From NCBI GenBank assembly GCA_964506505.1, contig CAZDKY010000022.1, forward strand, positions 1 through 45,425: a stretch of DNA of 45,425 bases, in the 5' to 3' direction. Source of the stretch: M55B129 sp964506505 (GTDB taxonomy: Bacteria; Bacillota; Dethiobacteria; DTU022). Below are positions 1 to 7,537 of this stretch, one piece after another; the stretch's first letter is position 1, and every line of letters begins with the position of its first letter. The notes beneath the pieces are model-generated. The model had not been told where the DNA came from, made no database searches, and worked only from the letters and a program-made list of their open reading frames with translations. A program made the position numbers and the translations under genes.

Positions 1-237
1 AACAATAAAACCGAGGATAAAAAGGACCGGTCCCGCCACGACCAGGCATAAGAGCGGGTTGATACCGAAACTGGTATAAAGCATCCAGGTGATAAAAGCC
101 CCAACCATGATAAATTCTCCGTGGGCAATGTTAAAGATACGGGCTACCCCATACTGCATACTCAGTCCGACGGAGGTCAAAGCATAAATACCCCCCAAAA
201 TCAAGCCGTTGACGAGTATATTGATGATAGATGTCAT
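1..237 (-). CDS. livH: Branched-chain amino-acid ABC transporter permease, LivH type (N-terminal part)
   Basis: The 79 codons present are the start of an inner-membrane permease of the LivH family, which with LivM, LivG and LivF imports leucine, isoleucine, valine or related compounds delivered by a periplasmic-type binding protein. The N-terminus reads MTSIINILVNGLILGGIYAL, followed by a GLSMQYGVARIFNIAHGEF stretch that is a hallmark of LivH proteins, and two hydrophobic segments are visible. ATG at 237 is preceded by GGGAG about 9 bases upstream. The gene runs off the left edge, so its length and the rest of the operon cannot be judged. It lies 161 bases downstream of the binding-protein gene on the same strand, the usual order for a liv operon. 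The substrate is inferred from family; some members carry amides, urea or aromatic compounds. Confidence 0.9.
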   Translation of the reverse strand, partial: MTSIINILVNGLILGGIYALTSVGLSMQYGVARIFNIAHGEFIMVGAFITWMLYTSFGINPLLCLVVAGPVLFILGFIV

Positions 238-268
238 ATAGTCAACTCCCGTCCGGGCATTATATAAA

Positions 269-314
269 GGGCAGGCTGCCCTCTCGGATGTCTGCCGGAA
301 CCACCGGCGGTTCC
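269..314 (-). other. Two small hairpins between binding-protein and permease genes
   Basis: Inverted repeats lie at 297-314 (GGAACC/GGTTCC around a six-base centre) and at 269-281 (GGGCA/TGCCC around three bases). Read on the minus strand the second is followed by TTTATATAA. Such structures between a binding-protein gene and its permease often lower distal expression or stabilise the upstream message; here that is inference, and the T-run is weak. Confidence 0.35.
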
Positions 315-398
315 AGTCTCTAAAGAAGCAGAACCTTCAGGCAGCCTGTGTGAAAATCATTTTATTGTTACCCTGTTATTTAAAATGTACTCAGCTTC

Positions 399-1670
399 TT
401 ACTGGTCGGGCCAGGCCGGTTTGGGAATAATCGGTTCAGCAGTAACCTGATCGGCGGGGGCAACCACTTCAAAGATCCCGTTCTGCCACTGGCCGATTTG
501 TCCGGGATAACATTCAGCAGGAATACCACCGTTTTCAAACCAGACTTCACCCATTACTGTATCGAATTTTTCAGTAGCTATAACGTCCTTCAGCACTTCA
601 TGGTCGATTGTGCCGGACATCTCGATAGCCTGCTCGAGGATCTGCAGCGATGCATAGTAGGGAACATGACCCCACCAGTCAATATTGCGACCACCTTCAT
701 GTTCGATTAGCTTCTGGGTCAGTTCTGCCGCCTCGGGCGAGCTCTTCTCGTTCCAGGCTCCCCAGCCCATGACTCCTTCTGTAGCCGGACCAAAAATATT
801 ATAAAAGACTTCGAAGCAGGCGCCGGGACCGAGAAGCATCAGGTCCGGGTTAAAGTCCATCTCCATTGACTGACCCACCAGGAGAAAGTTTTCATCCGGA
901 TAAGCATAGCAGAGTACGGCGTCGACTTCGGCTTCCTTGGCTTCGTTAATCAACGCTGACATGTCGTCAATACCCAGCGGAACGCTCTTGGAGAATGCTA
1001 CGTCAATTCCGTTCATTTCGAGAACCGGAATGGTATCACCGGAATACTCAATACCGTGCTGGTCGGCAATGAAAATAATGGCCACTGATTCGATCCCGTT
1101 CTCTACAAGCATATCGACTAGAGCCGGAATCTGGTGAGTTGCATAATTGAGAACAGAGAAAAAGTAGGGCAAACTGGCCATCATCGGTTCCAGTTCTTTG
1201 GCCCCACCTTCGGCTCCCATCAGAAGGTAACCGTGTTCATCGGCAATCGGAGCTGCGGCATGCAGAAAAGCAGTGCTGATTGGGGCAAGCAGGAAATCAA
1301 CTTCGTCCTCAACCATCAGCTTCTCCAGCAGCCTGGTCATGGTCCCCATGTCGGAAGTATCGTCGTAAACTAGCAGTTCAACGGGTAGCTGTTTACCGTA
1401 TTCTTCAACATAGATACCACCACGGGCATTCACTTCTTCCGCCCACATCCGGTAAATAGGTCCGAAGCAGGCCTCATCCTGGATTGCCAGCGGGCCAGTC
1501 AGCGACCTTGCCCCCCCGAAAACAAGAACATCCTTGTCTTCAAGCGGGCCTTCATCTTCAACTTCTTCCCCATTTTCAGGGGCTGCGCCTTCTTCCGCAC
1601 AACCACCGACAACGAGAAAGACTGCCAAAAAAGCAACCAACACCAGAAATAGAAAACCTTTTTTTATCAT
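399..1670 (-). CDS. Branched-chain amino-acid-type ABC transporter substrate-binding lipoprotein
   Basis: This 423-residue protein is an extracellular solute-binding lipoprotein of the Leu/Ile/Val-binding type I fold (Peripla_BP_6). Residues 1-24 form a lipoprotein signal: KK, a hydrophobic core and a VVGGC lipobox, so the mature protein would be lipid-anchored at Cys24. An acidic linker of Glu, Asp, Gly and Pro (about 25-46) precedes the folded domain, which starts near VFGGARSLTGPLA and contains the fold's usual DDTSD and RLLEKLMVEDEVDFLLAPIST region. Length is normal for the family. ATG at 1670 has a GGGGG ribosome site about nine bases upstream. It is the first gene of the liv operon, ahead of LivH, and has its own promoter about 185 bases upstream. 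The ligand cannot be read from sequence. Confidence 0.92.
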   Translation of the reverse strand: MIKKGFLFLVLVAFLAVFLVVGGCAEEGAAPENGEEVEDEGPLEDKDVLVFGGARSLTGPLAIQDEACFGPIYRMWAEEVNARGGIYVEEYGKQLPVELLVYDDTSDMGTMTRLLEKLMVEDEVDFLLAPISTAFLHAAAPIADEHGYLLMGAEGGAKELEPMMASLPYFFSVLNYATHQIPALVDMLVENGIESVAIIFIADQHGIEYSGDTIPVLEMNGIDVAFSKSVPLGIDDMSALINEAKEAEVDAVLCYAYPDENFLLVGQSMEMDFNPDLMLLGPGACFEVFYNIFGPATEGVMGWGAWNEKSSPEAAELTQKLIEHEGGRNIDWWGHVPYYASLQILEQAIEMSGTIDHEVLKDVIATEKFDTVMGEVWFENGGIPAECYPGQIGQWQNGIFEVVAPADQVTAEPIIPKPAWPDQ

Positions 1671-1854
1671 CTACTATACCCCCGTTAAATTTAAAATATT
1701 GGGAAAGCCTTTCCTGTAAGACATCTGTCGTCTATATAATGAAACTACACCTCCTTTCCCTCATTTTACATTATTCTATATCTTACTCTTATAAAAATTC
1801 CGAACTTAAAATACTCGTCACCAAAAGCTCTAAGATTCTAATCTTATATATATA
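1671..1854 (-). other. Long AT-rich 5' leader of the liv operon with an orphan Shine-Dalgarno
   Basis: About 180 bases separate the predicted transcription start from the binding-protein ATG. On the minus strand 1760-1748 reads GGGAAAGGAGGTG, a near-perfect ribosome site, but the next codons are GTG-TAG and no credible reading frame follows at a normal distance. A short GGAAAGGCTTTCC hairpin lies at about 1702-1714. No known riboswitch was recognised. The leader may be regulatory or simply unconstrained spacer. Confidence 0.35.
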
Positions 1855-1883
1855 TATATAAATCATTTAGTGTTTTTTGTCAA
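1855..1883 (-). promoter_or_regulatory. Promoter of the liv operon
   Basis: On the minus strand TTGACA (1883-1878) is followed after exactly 17 bases by TATATA (1860-1855), a good housekeeping sigma match. The -10 lies inside a (TA)8 dinucleotide run at 1845-1860. Transcription would start near 1848. Confidence 0.6.
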
Positions 1884-2021
1884 AACTATTATTGCTATAA
1901 TATACTTTATATAACATTTATTGCATATGAGCAGTTCGAAGAAACCGCCCAATTCAGCACGTAATCGCAAATCAGATTATCAAAAAATTTCGTACATTTT
2001 TAATCTAAGGAAGCAATAACT

Positions 2022-2051
2022 TTGACAAAAGAGATTTCATTCATGTAGTAT
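2022..2051 (+). promoter_or_regulatory. Promoter of the CotH-DUF4956-VTC operon
   Basis: TTGACA at 2022-2027 and TAGTAT at 2046-2051 are separated by 18 bases. The expected start is near 2058, giving a leader of about 110 bases before the first gene. The stretch 1884-2021 between the two divergent promoters is AT-rich and shows no gene. Confidence 0.55.
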
Positions 2052-2168
2052 GAAAGAGAAGTTTCAGCCGTCTAAAATCGGGCAGTACCAATTCGGCTAC
2101 AAAAAAGCTGTCTTGTCTGTTCATGGTTTTTAAAAGTTTTCAACACTATCAAAACTGGATGTGATCTT

Positions 2169-5135
2169 TTGCCCTTTAAGTGGAGGGCCCTGCAACCTCG
2201 GCTGGCCAACCGACTATTATATGTAATTATTTTAACTTTTATTCTGGTCATGGCCGGAGCCGTCCTGGGTAGTATTTTCCAGGGAGGAAAGAACCTTATT
2301 ATCAATGAAGTAATGACCAGCAACCGGTGTACGATCAGCGACGAAGACGGTGATTATCCTGACTGGTTTGAAATTTATAACCCCGGCGACAAAGAAGTGC
2401 TTCTTGACGGTTACTGGGTAACAGACGACCCGGCTGATCCTTACAGGTGGGCATTTCCAGCTGCAAGCATCGGCCCCGGTGATTATTTAACAATTTTTGC
2501 TTCGGGAAAAGACAGAATTGATCCGGGCAACCCATACCTGCATACCAATTTCCAGCTCAGCGCTTCCGGTAATGATCTTTTGCTGATAGATCCTGAAGCA
2601 TCTGTAATCGACAGCATATCAGTTCCGGCGCTGTTCTCCAATGTTTCCTTCGGCCGGAAACCGGGGAACGTGGAAACCTGGTTATACTTTCTGGATGCCA
2701 CTCCCGGTGCTGAAAACAGCAGCTCCTCGTACGAACAAGTTGCCGAAATCCCGGCAGCAGAAGAACAGCCGGTCCTGATTAATGAATTTTTAGTCGTGAA
2801 CCGCACTTCAATTCCCGACGAAGACGGCGATCTCTCCGACTGGATAGAACTGCATAATACAGATGACAGCCCTGTCAACCTGGCCGGATGGTGGCTGTCA
2901 GACAAAGACGACAATCCTTTCAAGTGGCGTTTTCCGGAAAAGGTTCTCGAACCGGATCAGTATCTGGTTGTCTTTGCTTCGGGGAAAAACCGCACTGCCC
3001 CCGACAGTGCTTTTTTACACACAAATTTCAGTCTGAATGACAGGGATGACACCTTGATCCTCAGCATGCCCAACGGGGCAGTAGTTGATAAGATGGAAAT
3101 CAGGAATATGGAGCGGGACGTATCCTACGGCCGCGATCAAAAAGATCCCGAAAAATGGCTTTACTACCCCCGCCCCACTCCCGGTGAACCAAACTATACC
3201 CGGGGTTTTGACGTATTCAGCGGCTCACCGGTGCCCGATCTCGTGATCAGCGAAGCAATGGCTGCCAACTTGACAACTATTGCCGATGAAGACGGTGACT
3301 ACAACGACTTTATTGAGATTTTTAACCGGGCTGAATATCCGGTTAATCTTGGAGAATACGGGTTATCGGACAGCGAAGAACAACCTTACCGGTGGCAGTT
3401 CCCCTCTGTTACCATTGAACCGGAAGAATACCTGCTGATCTTTGCCTCGGGCAAAGACCGCCGCGACCCGGAAGGTCTTTTTCTGCATACCAATTTCAAA
3501 ATAAGGTCAAATGGCGAAACCCTTGTCCTCAGCCATCCATCCGGAATGACGATTGATCAGATGCCTACCGGTAAACAGCACGGCGATCTCTCCGCCGGCC
3601 TTCTCCCTGGTGATTTTACAAAGAGATACTTCATGGAGAACCCTTCACCGGGAGAAGAAAACAGGTCCCCCTTTTTTGATGGCTACACCATGGCGCCACA
3701 GATCTCACCGATTGGCGGTTTTTATAATCAGCCCTTCGAGGTAATAATTATCCCCCCGTCCTTGGAAACTGAAGTGCGCTATACTCTTGACGGTTCCGAA
3801 CCAACACCCGAATCAACCCTTTATACTGCTCCCCTGCATATTGAAGATACATCAATCCTGCGGGTACGGGCCTTCAGCGAAGACGCAATGCCCAGTCCCG
3901 TTACCAGCTGTTCCTATTTTTTAAATACCGACCACGAACTGACAGTTGTATCGATAATGATGGACCCCGATGATCTATTTGACCCGGCCGACGGCATATA
4001 TGTCCGGGGTTATAACGCTTCCAGCGAATTCCCCTATAGAGGAGCCAACTTTTGGAAAGACATTGAGAAACCGATACACATAGAAATGTACGAACCGGAC
4101 GGGACCCTGGGCTGGGATATGGAAGCGGGGATCAAAATTGGCGGCCAGTACAGCCGGGCCATGGACCAAAAAATTTTCAATGTTTTTTTTCGCAATATCT
4201 ACGGGCACAACGAAATGCGCTATCCTCTCTTTGGAGATAAAGACTTGACCCGGTTTAAGGCTATCACTCTCAGAACATCGGGCCAGGATGCCGTTTTCAG
4301 CAAGATCAGAGATATCATGACGACTAGCCTGCTCGAAGAAACCGGCCTTGATTACCAGGCTCACCGTCAGGCGGTCCTCTACCTGAACGGCGAATACTGG
4401 GGCATATACAACATAAGGGAACGGGCCAATCGCTACATGGTAGCCCATAATCACGAACTGGATCCCGACAAGATCGACCTGCTGCAGGGCAACTGGCGGG
4501 TGCGGGCCGGATCAAACGAAGAATACCTGGCTCTACTGGATTTCGTCAGGAACAACGACCTCTCCCGGAACGAAAACTACGCTTACATCCAAAACAAAAT
4601 GGATGTTACGAATTATATCGATGCCCTGATCGCTCAGGTTTATTTTGCCCAGACCGACCAGGGTAACATCCGTTACTGGCGCGAACAGAGCGAGGAAGGT
4701 AAATGGCGCTGGCTGATTTATGACCTGGATTGGGCTTTCTGGCCAAGCCACCTGTACAACAATACCCTGGCCAGCATGACCAGCCCCGCCGGCACGGGAG
4801 TACGGCAAAGCGTAGATACTACCCTGACAGTGAACCTTTTGCGGAACAATGATTTCACCACTGAATTGATCGAGAGATTTGCTTATCATATAAACAATAC
4901 CTTTGCGTCTGAAAGGACTGTTGACAGAATAACCATCCTGGCAGACAATATCGAAAGCGAAATGCCCCGGCAAATTGATCGCTGGGGCGGATCAATGGAA
5001 CACTGGCGAAGGGAAATAGAACAGTTAAAAGAGTTCGCCCGGCTACGGCCATTGATCGTGATGGAGCATGTTCAGAAAAAGTTTCAATTGAGTGATGAAA
5101 AAATGGCCATTTTTGAACAGTGGCCGGACCGCTAA
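2169..5135 (+). CDS. Membrane-anchored CotH-family kinase with three lamin-tail domains
   Basis: The 988-residue protein starts with an uncleaved-looking signal anchor (hydrophobic residues about 17-37), so the rest should be outside the membrane. Three homologous lamin-tail-domain repeats follow at about 43-160, 202-320 and 357-475, each with INE or ISE, DEDGD, D(W/F)xE(I/L), PY/FKWxFP, FASGK and LHTNF. Residues about 535-585 (YTLDGSEPTPES) resemble the chitobiase C-terminal/Fn3-like module. Residues about 590-980 are a CotH domain, including YNIRERANRYMVAHN and DLDWAFW near 852, where CotH kinases carry their metal-binding aspartate. CotH proteins phosphorylate spore-coat proteins in Bacillus; the target here is unknown. 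The start is TTG with only a weak GGA ribosome site; no in-frame ATG lies before the membrane anchor. It is first in an operon with DUF4956 and VTC genes. Confidence 0.9.
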   Translation: MPFKWRALQPRLANRLLYVIILTFILVMAGAVLGSIFQGGKNLIINEVMTSNRCTISDEDGDYPDWFEIYNPGDKEVLLDGYWVTDDPADPYRWAFPAASIGPGDYLTIFASGKDRIDPGNPYLHTNFQLSASGNDLLLIDPEASVIDSISVPALFSNVSFGRKPGNVETWLYFLDATPGAENSSSSYEQVAEIPAAEEQPVLINEFLVVNRTSIPDEDGDLSDWIELHNTDDSPVNLAGWWLSDKDDNPFKWRFPEKVLEPDQYLVVFASGKNRTAPDSAFLHTNFSLNDRDDTLILSMPNGAVVDKMEIRNMERDVSYGRDQKDPEKWLYYPRPTPGEPNYTRGFDVFSGSPVPDLVISEAMAANLTTIADEDGDYNDFIEIFNRAEYPVNLGEYGLSDSEEQPYRWQFPSVTIEPEEYLLIFASGKDRRDPEGLFLHTNFKIRSNGETLVLSHPSGMTIDQMPTGKQHGDLSAGLLPGDFTKRYFMENPSPGEENRSPFFDGYTMAPQISPIGGFYNQPFEVIIIPPSLETEVRYTLDGSEPTPESTLYTAPLHIEDTSILRVRAFSEDAMPSPVTSCSYFLNTDHELTVVSIMMDPDDLFDPADGIYVRGYNASSEFPYRGANFWKDIEKPIHIEMYEPDGTLGWDMEAGIKIGGQYSRAMDQKIFNVFFRNIYGHNEMRYPLFGDKDLTRFKAITLRTSGQDAVFSKIRDIMTTSLLEETGLDYQAHRQAVLYLNGEYWGIYNIRERANRYMVAHNHELDPDKIDLLQGNWRVRAGSNEEYLALLDFVRNNDLSRNENYAYIQNKMDVTNYIDALIAQVYFAQTDQGNIRYWREQSEEGKWRWLIYDLDWAFWPSHLYNNTLASMTSPAGTGVRQSVDTTLTVNLLRNNDFTTELIERFAYHINNTFASERTVDRITILADNIESEMPRQIDRWGGSMEHWRREIEQLKEFARLRPLIVMEHVQKKFQLSDEKMAIFEQWPDR

Positions 5136-5158
5136 AGTTCATTTTGGGAGGGTTTATT

Positions 5159-5839
5159 ATGTGGCAGCAGATCGTCGAATCGTTTATTATCCCGGGAGAA
5201 CTGACCCTGAGCCTTTTTACAGCCATCATTACAGCTCTGGCGCTCTCATTCTTTATTGCCCTGGTTTACCGCAACACTCATCGCGGACTGAATTACGAAC
5301 CGGCTTTTCTAACTACTTTGGTCCTGATCGCTCCAATAGTAGCACTGGTTATGTTCTTCATTCGCGGTGACCTCGTTTTATCACTTGGTTTGATCGGCTC
5401 CCTGGCAATCATACGTTTCCGCACACCGATCAAGGATACACGCGACATGGTCTACCTTTTCTGGGTCATTGTCGTGGGCCTCGGCTGCGGAACGGAAAAC
5501 TGGAGTTTAGCCCTGCTGGCGACGATTCTGATCGCTATAATAGTTTTTCTCCTTTTTGCTTTTGAATACGGGAGACCCCGCCACTCCGACTTTGTCCTGG
5601 TCGTTTCGGGCAGGGGCGAACGGCTAACGGCAGAGACTGCTGGTATGATAAAAAAATACAGCACCCGTTCGCGGATCCGTTCACAGGATCTAATTGACAG
5701 CGACTGGGAAATTGTTTATGAGCTGCGCTTTACCCTGGAACAGGAAAAAAAGGCAGAAGAGTTTATCCGAAGGGTAAAAAACCTGCCGGGAGTAGAAAAA
5801 GTATCTCTGCTGGCCCCACAGCTGGCCCTGCCCATGTAA
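5159..5839 (+). CDS. DUF4956 family membrane protein
   Basis: The 226-residue protein has four or five transmembrane segments in its first 140 residues and a soluble C-terminal part of about 85 residues (VLVVSG, then basic and acidic text ending with GVEKVSLLAPQLALPM). The central GLIGSLAIIRFRTPIKDTRD motif, between membrane segments, is the conserved core of DUF4956 proteins. No biochemical function is established to my knowledge. The ATG at 5159 has GGGAGG six bases upstream, so the longer frame from 5120 is not needed. It sits 23 bases after the CotH gene and 18 bases before the VTC gene. I recall DUF4956 genes commonly beside VTC-domain and CotH genes in bacterial genomes, which supports a shared role, possibly as a membrane partner of the VTC enzyme. 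Confidence 0.88.
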   Translation: MWQQIVESFIIPGELTLSLFTAIITALALSFFIALVYRNTHRGLNYEPAFLTTLVLIAPIVALVMFFIRGDLVLSLGLIGSLAIIRFRTPIKDTRDMVYLFWVIVVGLGCGTENWSLALLATILIAIIVFLLFAFEYGRPRHSDFVLVVSGRGERLTAETAGMIKKYSTRSRIRSQDLIDSDWEIVYELRFTLEQEKKAEEFIRRVKNLPGVEKVSLLAPQLALPM

Positions 5840-5857
5840 TTTATTGGAGGTTCCTTT

Positions 5858-6595
5858 ATGCTGATCAACAATACCACCCAGCAAACTATTCCGTGGCGGT
5901 TTGAATACAAGTACCAGCTGTCAACGCTGCAGTATTACCGCCTCAAAAATGCATTCCGACCGCACCTGGAACCGGATAACTATACCCGGTCTGCTTCAGA
6001 AAAACGGTATCTTGTCCGCAGTCTTTATTTTGACAACGCCAGCTTCGAGGCTTATTACGAAAAAATTGAAGGTAATTTTGGCCGGATCAAATGCCGCTTG
6101 CGGACTTACAATGAAACGATAAGTGACCAAACAGTTCTGAAGGTGGAACTTAAAAATCGGTGGGGTGAATCTATAGAAAAGTACAGCACGGTCATCTCCG
6201 CCGCAGAGTACGGCCACTTTATGAAAACCGGCCATTGGCCGGCCGTGAACGATCCTGTCCTGGAAGAATTTGAAAGGGTATATCACCTCCGGTCTTTAAA
6301 ACCAGTGGTTCTTGTCCAGTATTACCGCGAAGGATACCGCCCCCGAAACCGTGAGGACCTGAGAATAACTTTTGATCACGATGTCAAAAGCTGTTTGGCA
6401 AACTCTTTATTTCCCCCCTCAACATTCTTTAAAAGACATTTATTCCACACGGTTATCCTGGAAATAAAATGTCGCCGTAACCAACCGCTCTGGCTCAGCC
6501 GGTTGGCTCGTTTACACGGCTTGAAGTATGTTGCCAACAGCAAGTATACCCAGGGGATCGAGGCAGTCCGCCCGGATCTGCTTAGTCCATATTAA
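5858..6595 (+). CDS. VTC-domain protein, polyphosphate-polymerase-like
   Basis: The 245-residue protein matches the VTC catalytic domain, a triphosphate-tunnel fold that in yeast Vtc4 makes polyphosphate from ATP. Tunnel-type motifs are all visible: RFEYKYQL at about 14-21 (the ExK motif), RSLYFDN, RIKCRLRTY, LKVELKNRWGE, RPVVLVQYYRE-like text, RITFDHDV and LEIKC near the C-terminus. No SPX domain or membrane segment is present, so the product is a stand-alone cytoplasmic domain that would depend on a partner such as the DUF4956 protein for membrane location. ATG at 5858 has TGGAGG upstream. It is the last intact gene of the operon. Polyphosphate synthesis is inferred from family; substrate and regulation are untested. 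Confidence 0.88.
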   Translation: MLINNTTQQTIPWRFEYKYQLSTLQYYRLKNAFRPHLEPDNYTRSASEKRYLVRSLYFDNASFEAYYEKIEGNFGRIKCRLRTYNETISDQTVLKVELKNRWGESIEKYSTVISAAEYGHFMKTGHWPAVNDPVLEEFERVYHLRSLKPVVLVQYYREGYRPRNREDLRITFDHDVKSCLANSLFPPSTFFKRHLFHTVILEIKCRRNQPLWLSRLARLHGLKYVANSKYTQGIEAVRPDLLSPY

Positions 6596-6596
6596 T

Positions 6597-6746
6597 AGTT
6601 CATGGCCGGTCGTCGCTGTCATACTGGGCACTTTAATTTTGCGGGAAGAGATTACCATTCAAATTATTATCTTGGCACCGTTGATTATCGGAGGGGTAAT
6701 CCTTGTTCAAATGGCGAGAGTCCGCCCAATAAAAAAGAGGGTCTGA
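6597..6746 (+). pseudogene. C-terminal remnant of an EamA/DMT-family transporter
   Basis: About 50 codons in one frame read SSWPVVAVILGTLILREEI, then an ILAPLIIGGVILVQMARV stretch. This closely resembles the last two membrane helices of EamA-type drug/metabolite transporters (P-x-V-A-x-x-x-G-x-x-x-x-x-E, then a helix ending in G-x-x-L-V). The rest of a normal protein of about 300 residues is absent: the frame upstream is the antisense-unlike tail of the VTC gene. No ribosome site or start fits. It is best read as a leftover of a gene lost when this segment was rearranged. Confidence 0.6.
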
Positions 6747-6771
6747 TACAGATCCCTCCTGTTGTATTTTT
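6737..6771. terminator. Bidirectional intrinsic terminator
   Basis: GAGGG-TCTG pairs with CAGA-TCCCTC (one bulged base) around a short loop at 6737-6758. On the minus strand the stem is followed by TTTTTT, ideal for ending the 6795-7229 gene; on the plus strand it is followed by GTTGTATTTTTAG and could end the CotH-DUF4956-VTC operon. It overlaps the end of the EamA remnant. Confidence 0.75.
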
Positions 6772-6794
6772 AGATATTACTTGGCAGGAGCATT

Positions 6795-7229
6795 TTAATG
6801 AAGTTCGTCTTCGCCACCGTCTTTGGCAATAATATCCTGGTAGTCGTACGTAAACTCGATTAATTTCGTCTCCATGTAAATCGGAGCTTCTAAACGCAAA
6901 GCCAGGGCTATGGCATCGCTGGGCCTGGAATCGATAATCAGAGTTTCCTCATTCTGCTTAAAATAGATTTCCGCGTAAAATGTACTTTCTCTAATGTCAG
7001 TGATGACCACTTTTTCCATAACAGCTCCCAGCCTTTCACACACCGATTTCAGAAGGTCGTGGGTCAGCGGGCGGGGCGGTATCTCATCCTGCAGGACGAG
7101 GGCAATTGCCTGAGCTTCAAGAGGGCCGATTGATATGGGAAGCACTTTTTTTTCATCTTCATCCATCAGCAAAATCAGAAAATTACCCCCATGATCAGCA
7201 GTTACTGTCTTTACATCCATCTTAATCAT
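6795..7229 (-). CDS. Bifunctional nuclease (BFN/DUF151) domain protein
   Basis: The 144-residue protein is a full-length BFN-domain protein. Visible landmarks are the N-terminal strand region ending in FLILLMDEDEKKVLPISIG, the EAQAIAL helix, RPLTHDLL, and the conserved SRPSDAIALALRLEAPIY block near residues 100-118. Related plant and bacterial proteins have nuclease activity and some influence stress or DNA metabolism, but the physiological role in Firmicutes is not clear. The start is ATG at 7229 (a second ATG lies three codons later) behind GGGGGG. It is a single-gene unit, ending at the shared terminator and reading away from the divergent Rrf2 gene. Confidence 0.9.
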   Translation of the reverse strand: MIKMDVKTVTADHGGNFLILLMDEDEKKVLPISIGPLEAQAIALVLQDEIPPRPLTHDLLKSVCERLGAVMEKVVITDIRESTFYAEIYFKQNEETLIIDSRPSDAIALALRLEAPIYMETKLIEFTYDYQDIIAKDGGEDELH

Positions 7230-7452
7230 TTTGCAAATCCCCCCCAGAGCTTCCTGTTTTTATTTTACCACAATCATAACAATGGTTAAACCAATGACAC
7301 CAAAAGAAAGCGAATCATTTTCGTCACAATAAAAGGCACAGCTGCCGATACTGCTGTGGACCAGGCCATTTTTCGCTTAAGGACATGCCAATTTCCAATT
7401 GCCTGTAAAATATATTTGGCATAGATGCAAAGACAAAACATACAGGGAGGCT
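7230..7452. other. Intergenic stretch between the BFN and Rrf2 genes
   Basis: Within this AT-rich divergent region I see no coding frame with a ribosome site and no known RNA. The Rrf2 promoter lies at its right end. A promoter for the BFN gene must lie here but no convincing pair of hexamers was found. Confidence 0.4.
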
Positions 7453-7481
7453 TTGACATGGAAGCAATAAGAAGTTAAAAT
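7453..7481 (+). promoter_or_regulatory. Promoter of the Rrf2-family regulator
   Basis: TTGACA (7453-7458) and TAAAAT (7476-7481) are spaced by exactly 17 bases. The start would be near 7488, leaving a leader of about 50 bases that holds the TATAGAAT repeats. Confidence 0.6.
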
Positions 7482-7484
7482 CAA

Positions 7485-7522
7485 TATAGAATGTAATAAA
7501 ATTCATGGAAATACTATAGAAT
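7485..7522 (+). repeat. Direct TATAGAAT repeats in the rrf2 leader, candidate operator
   Basis: TATAGAAT occurs at 7485-7492 and again at 7515-7522, a 30-base period or about three helical turns, straddling the predicted start site. Rrf2 regulators commonly repress their own genes, so an autoregulatory site is possible. The repeat is short and in AT-rich DNA, so chance is not excluded. Confidence 0.3.
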
Positions 7523-7537
7523 TGGGAGGTAAAACCA

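Noticed and set aside
6528..6595. A longer 72-codon plus frame running from inside the VTC gene through the transporter remnant
   Set aside because: The first 23 codons are the VTC gene read in another frame, and there is no ribosome site; only the last 50 codons resemble a protein family.
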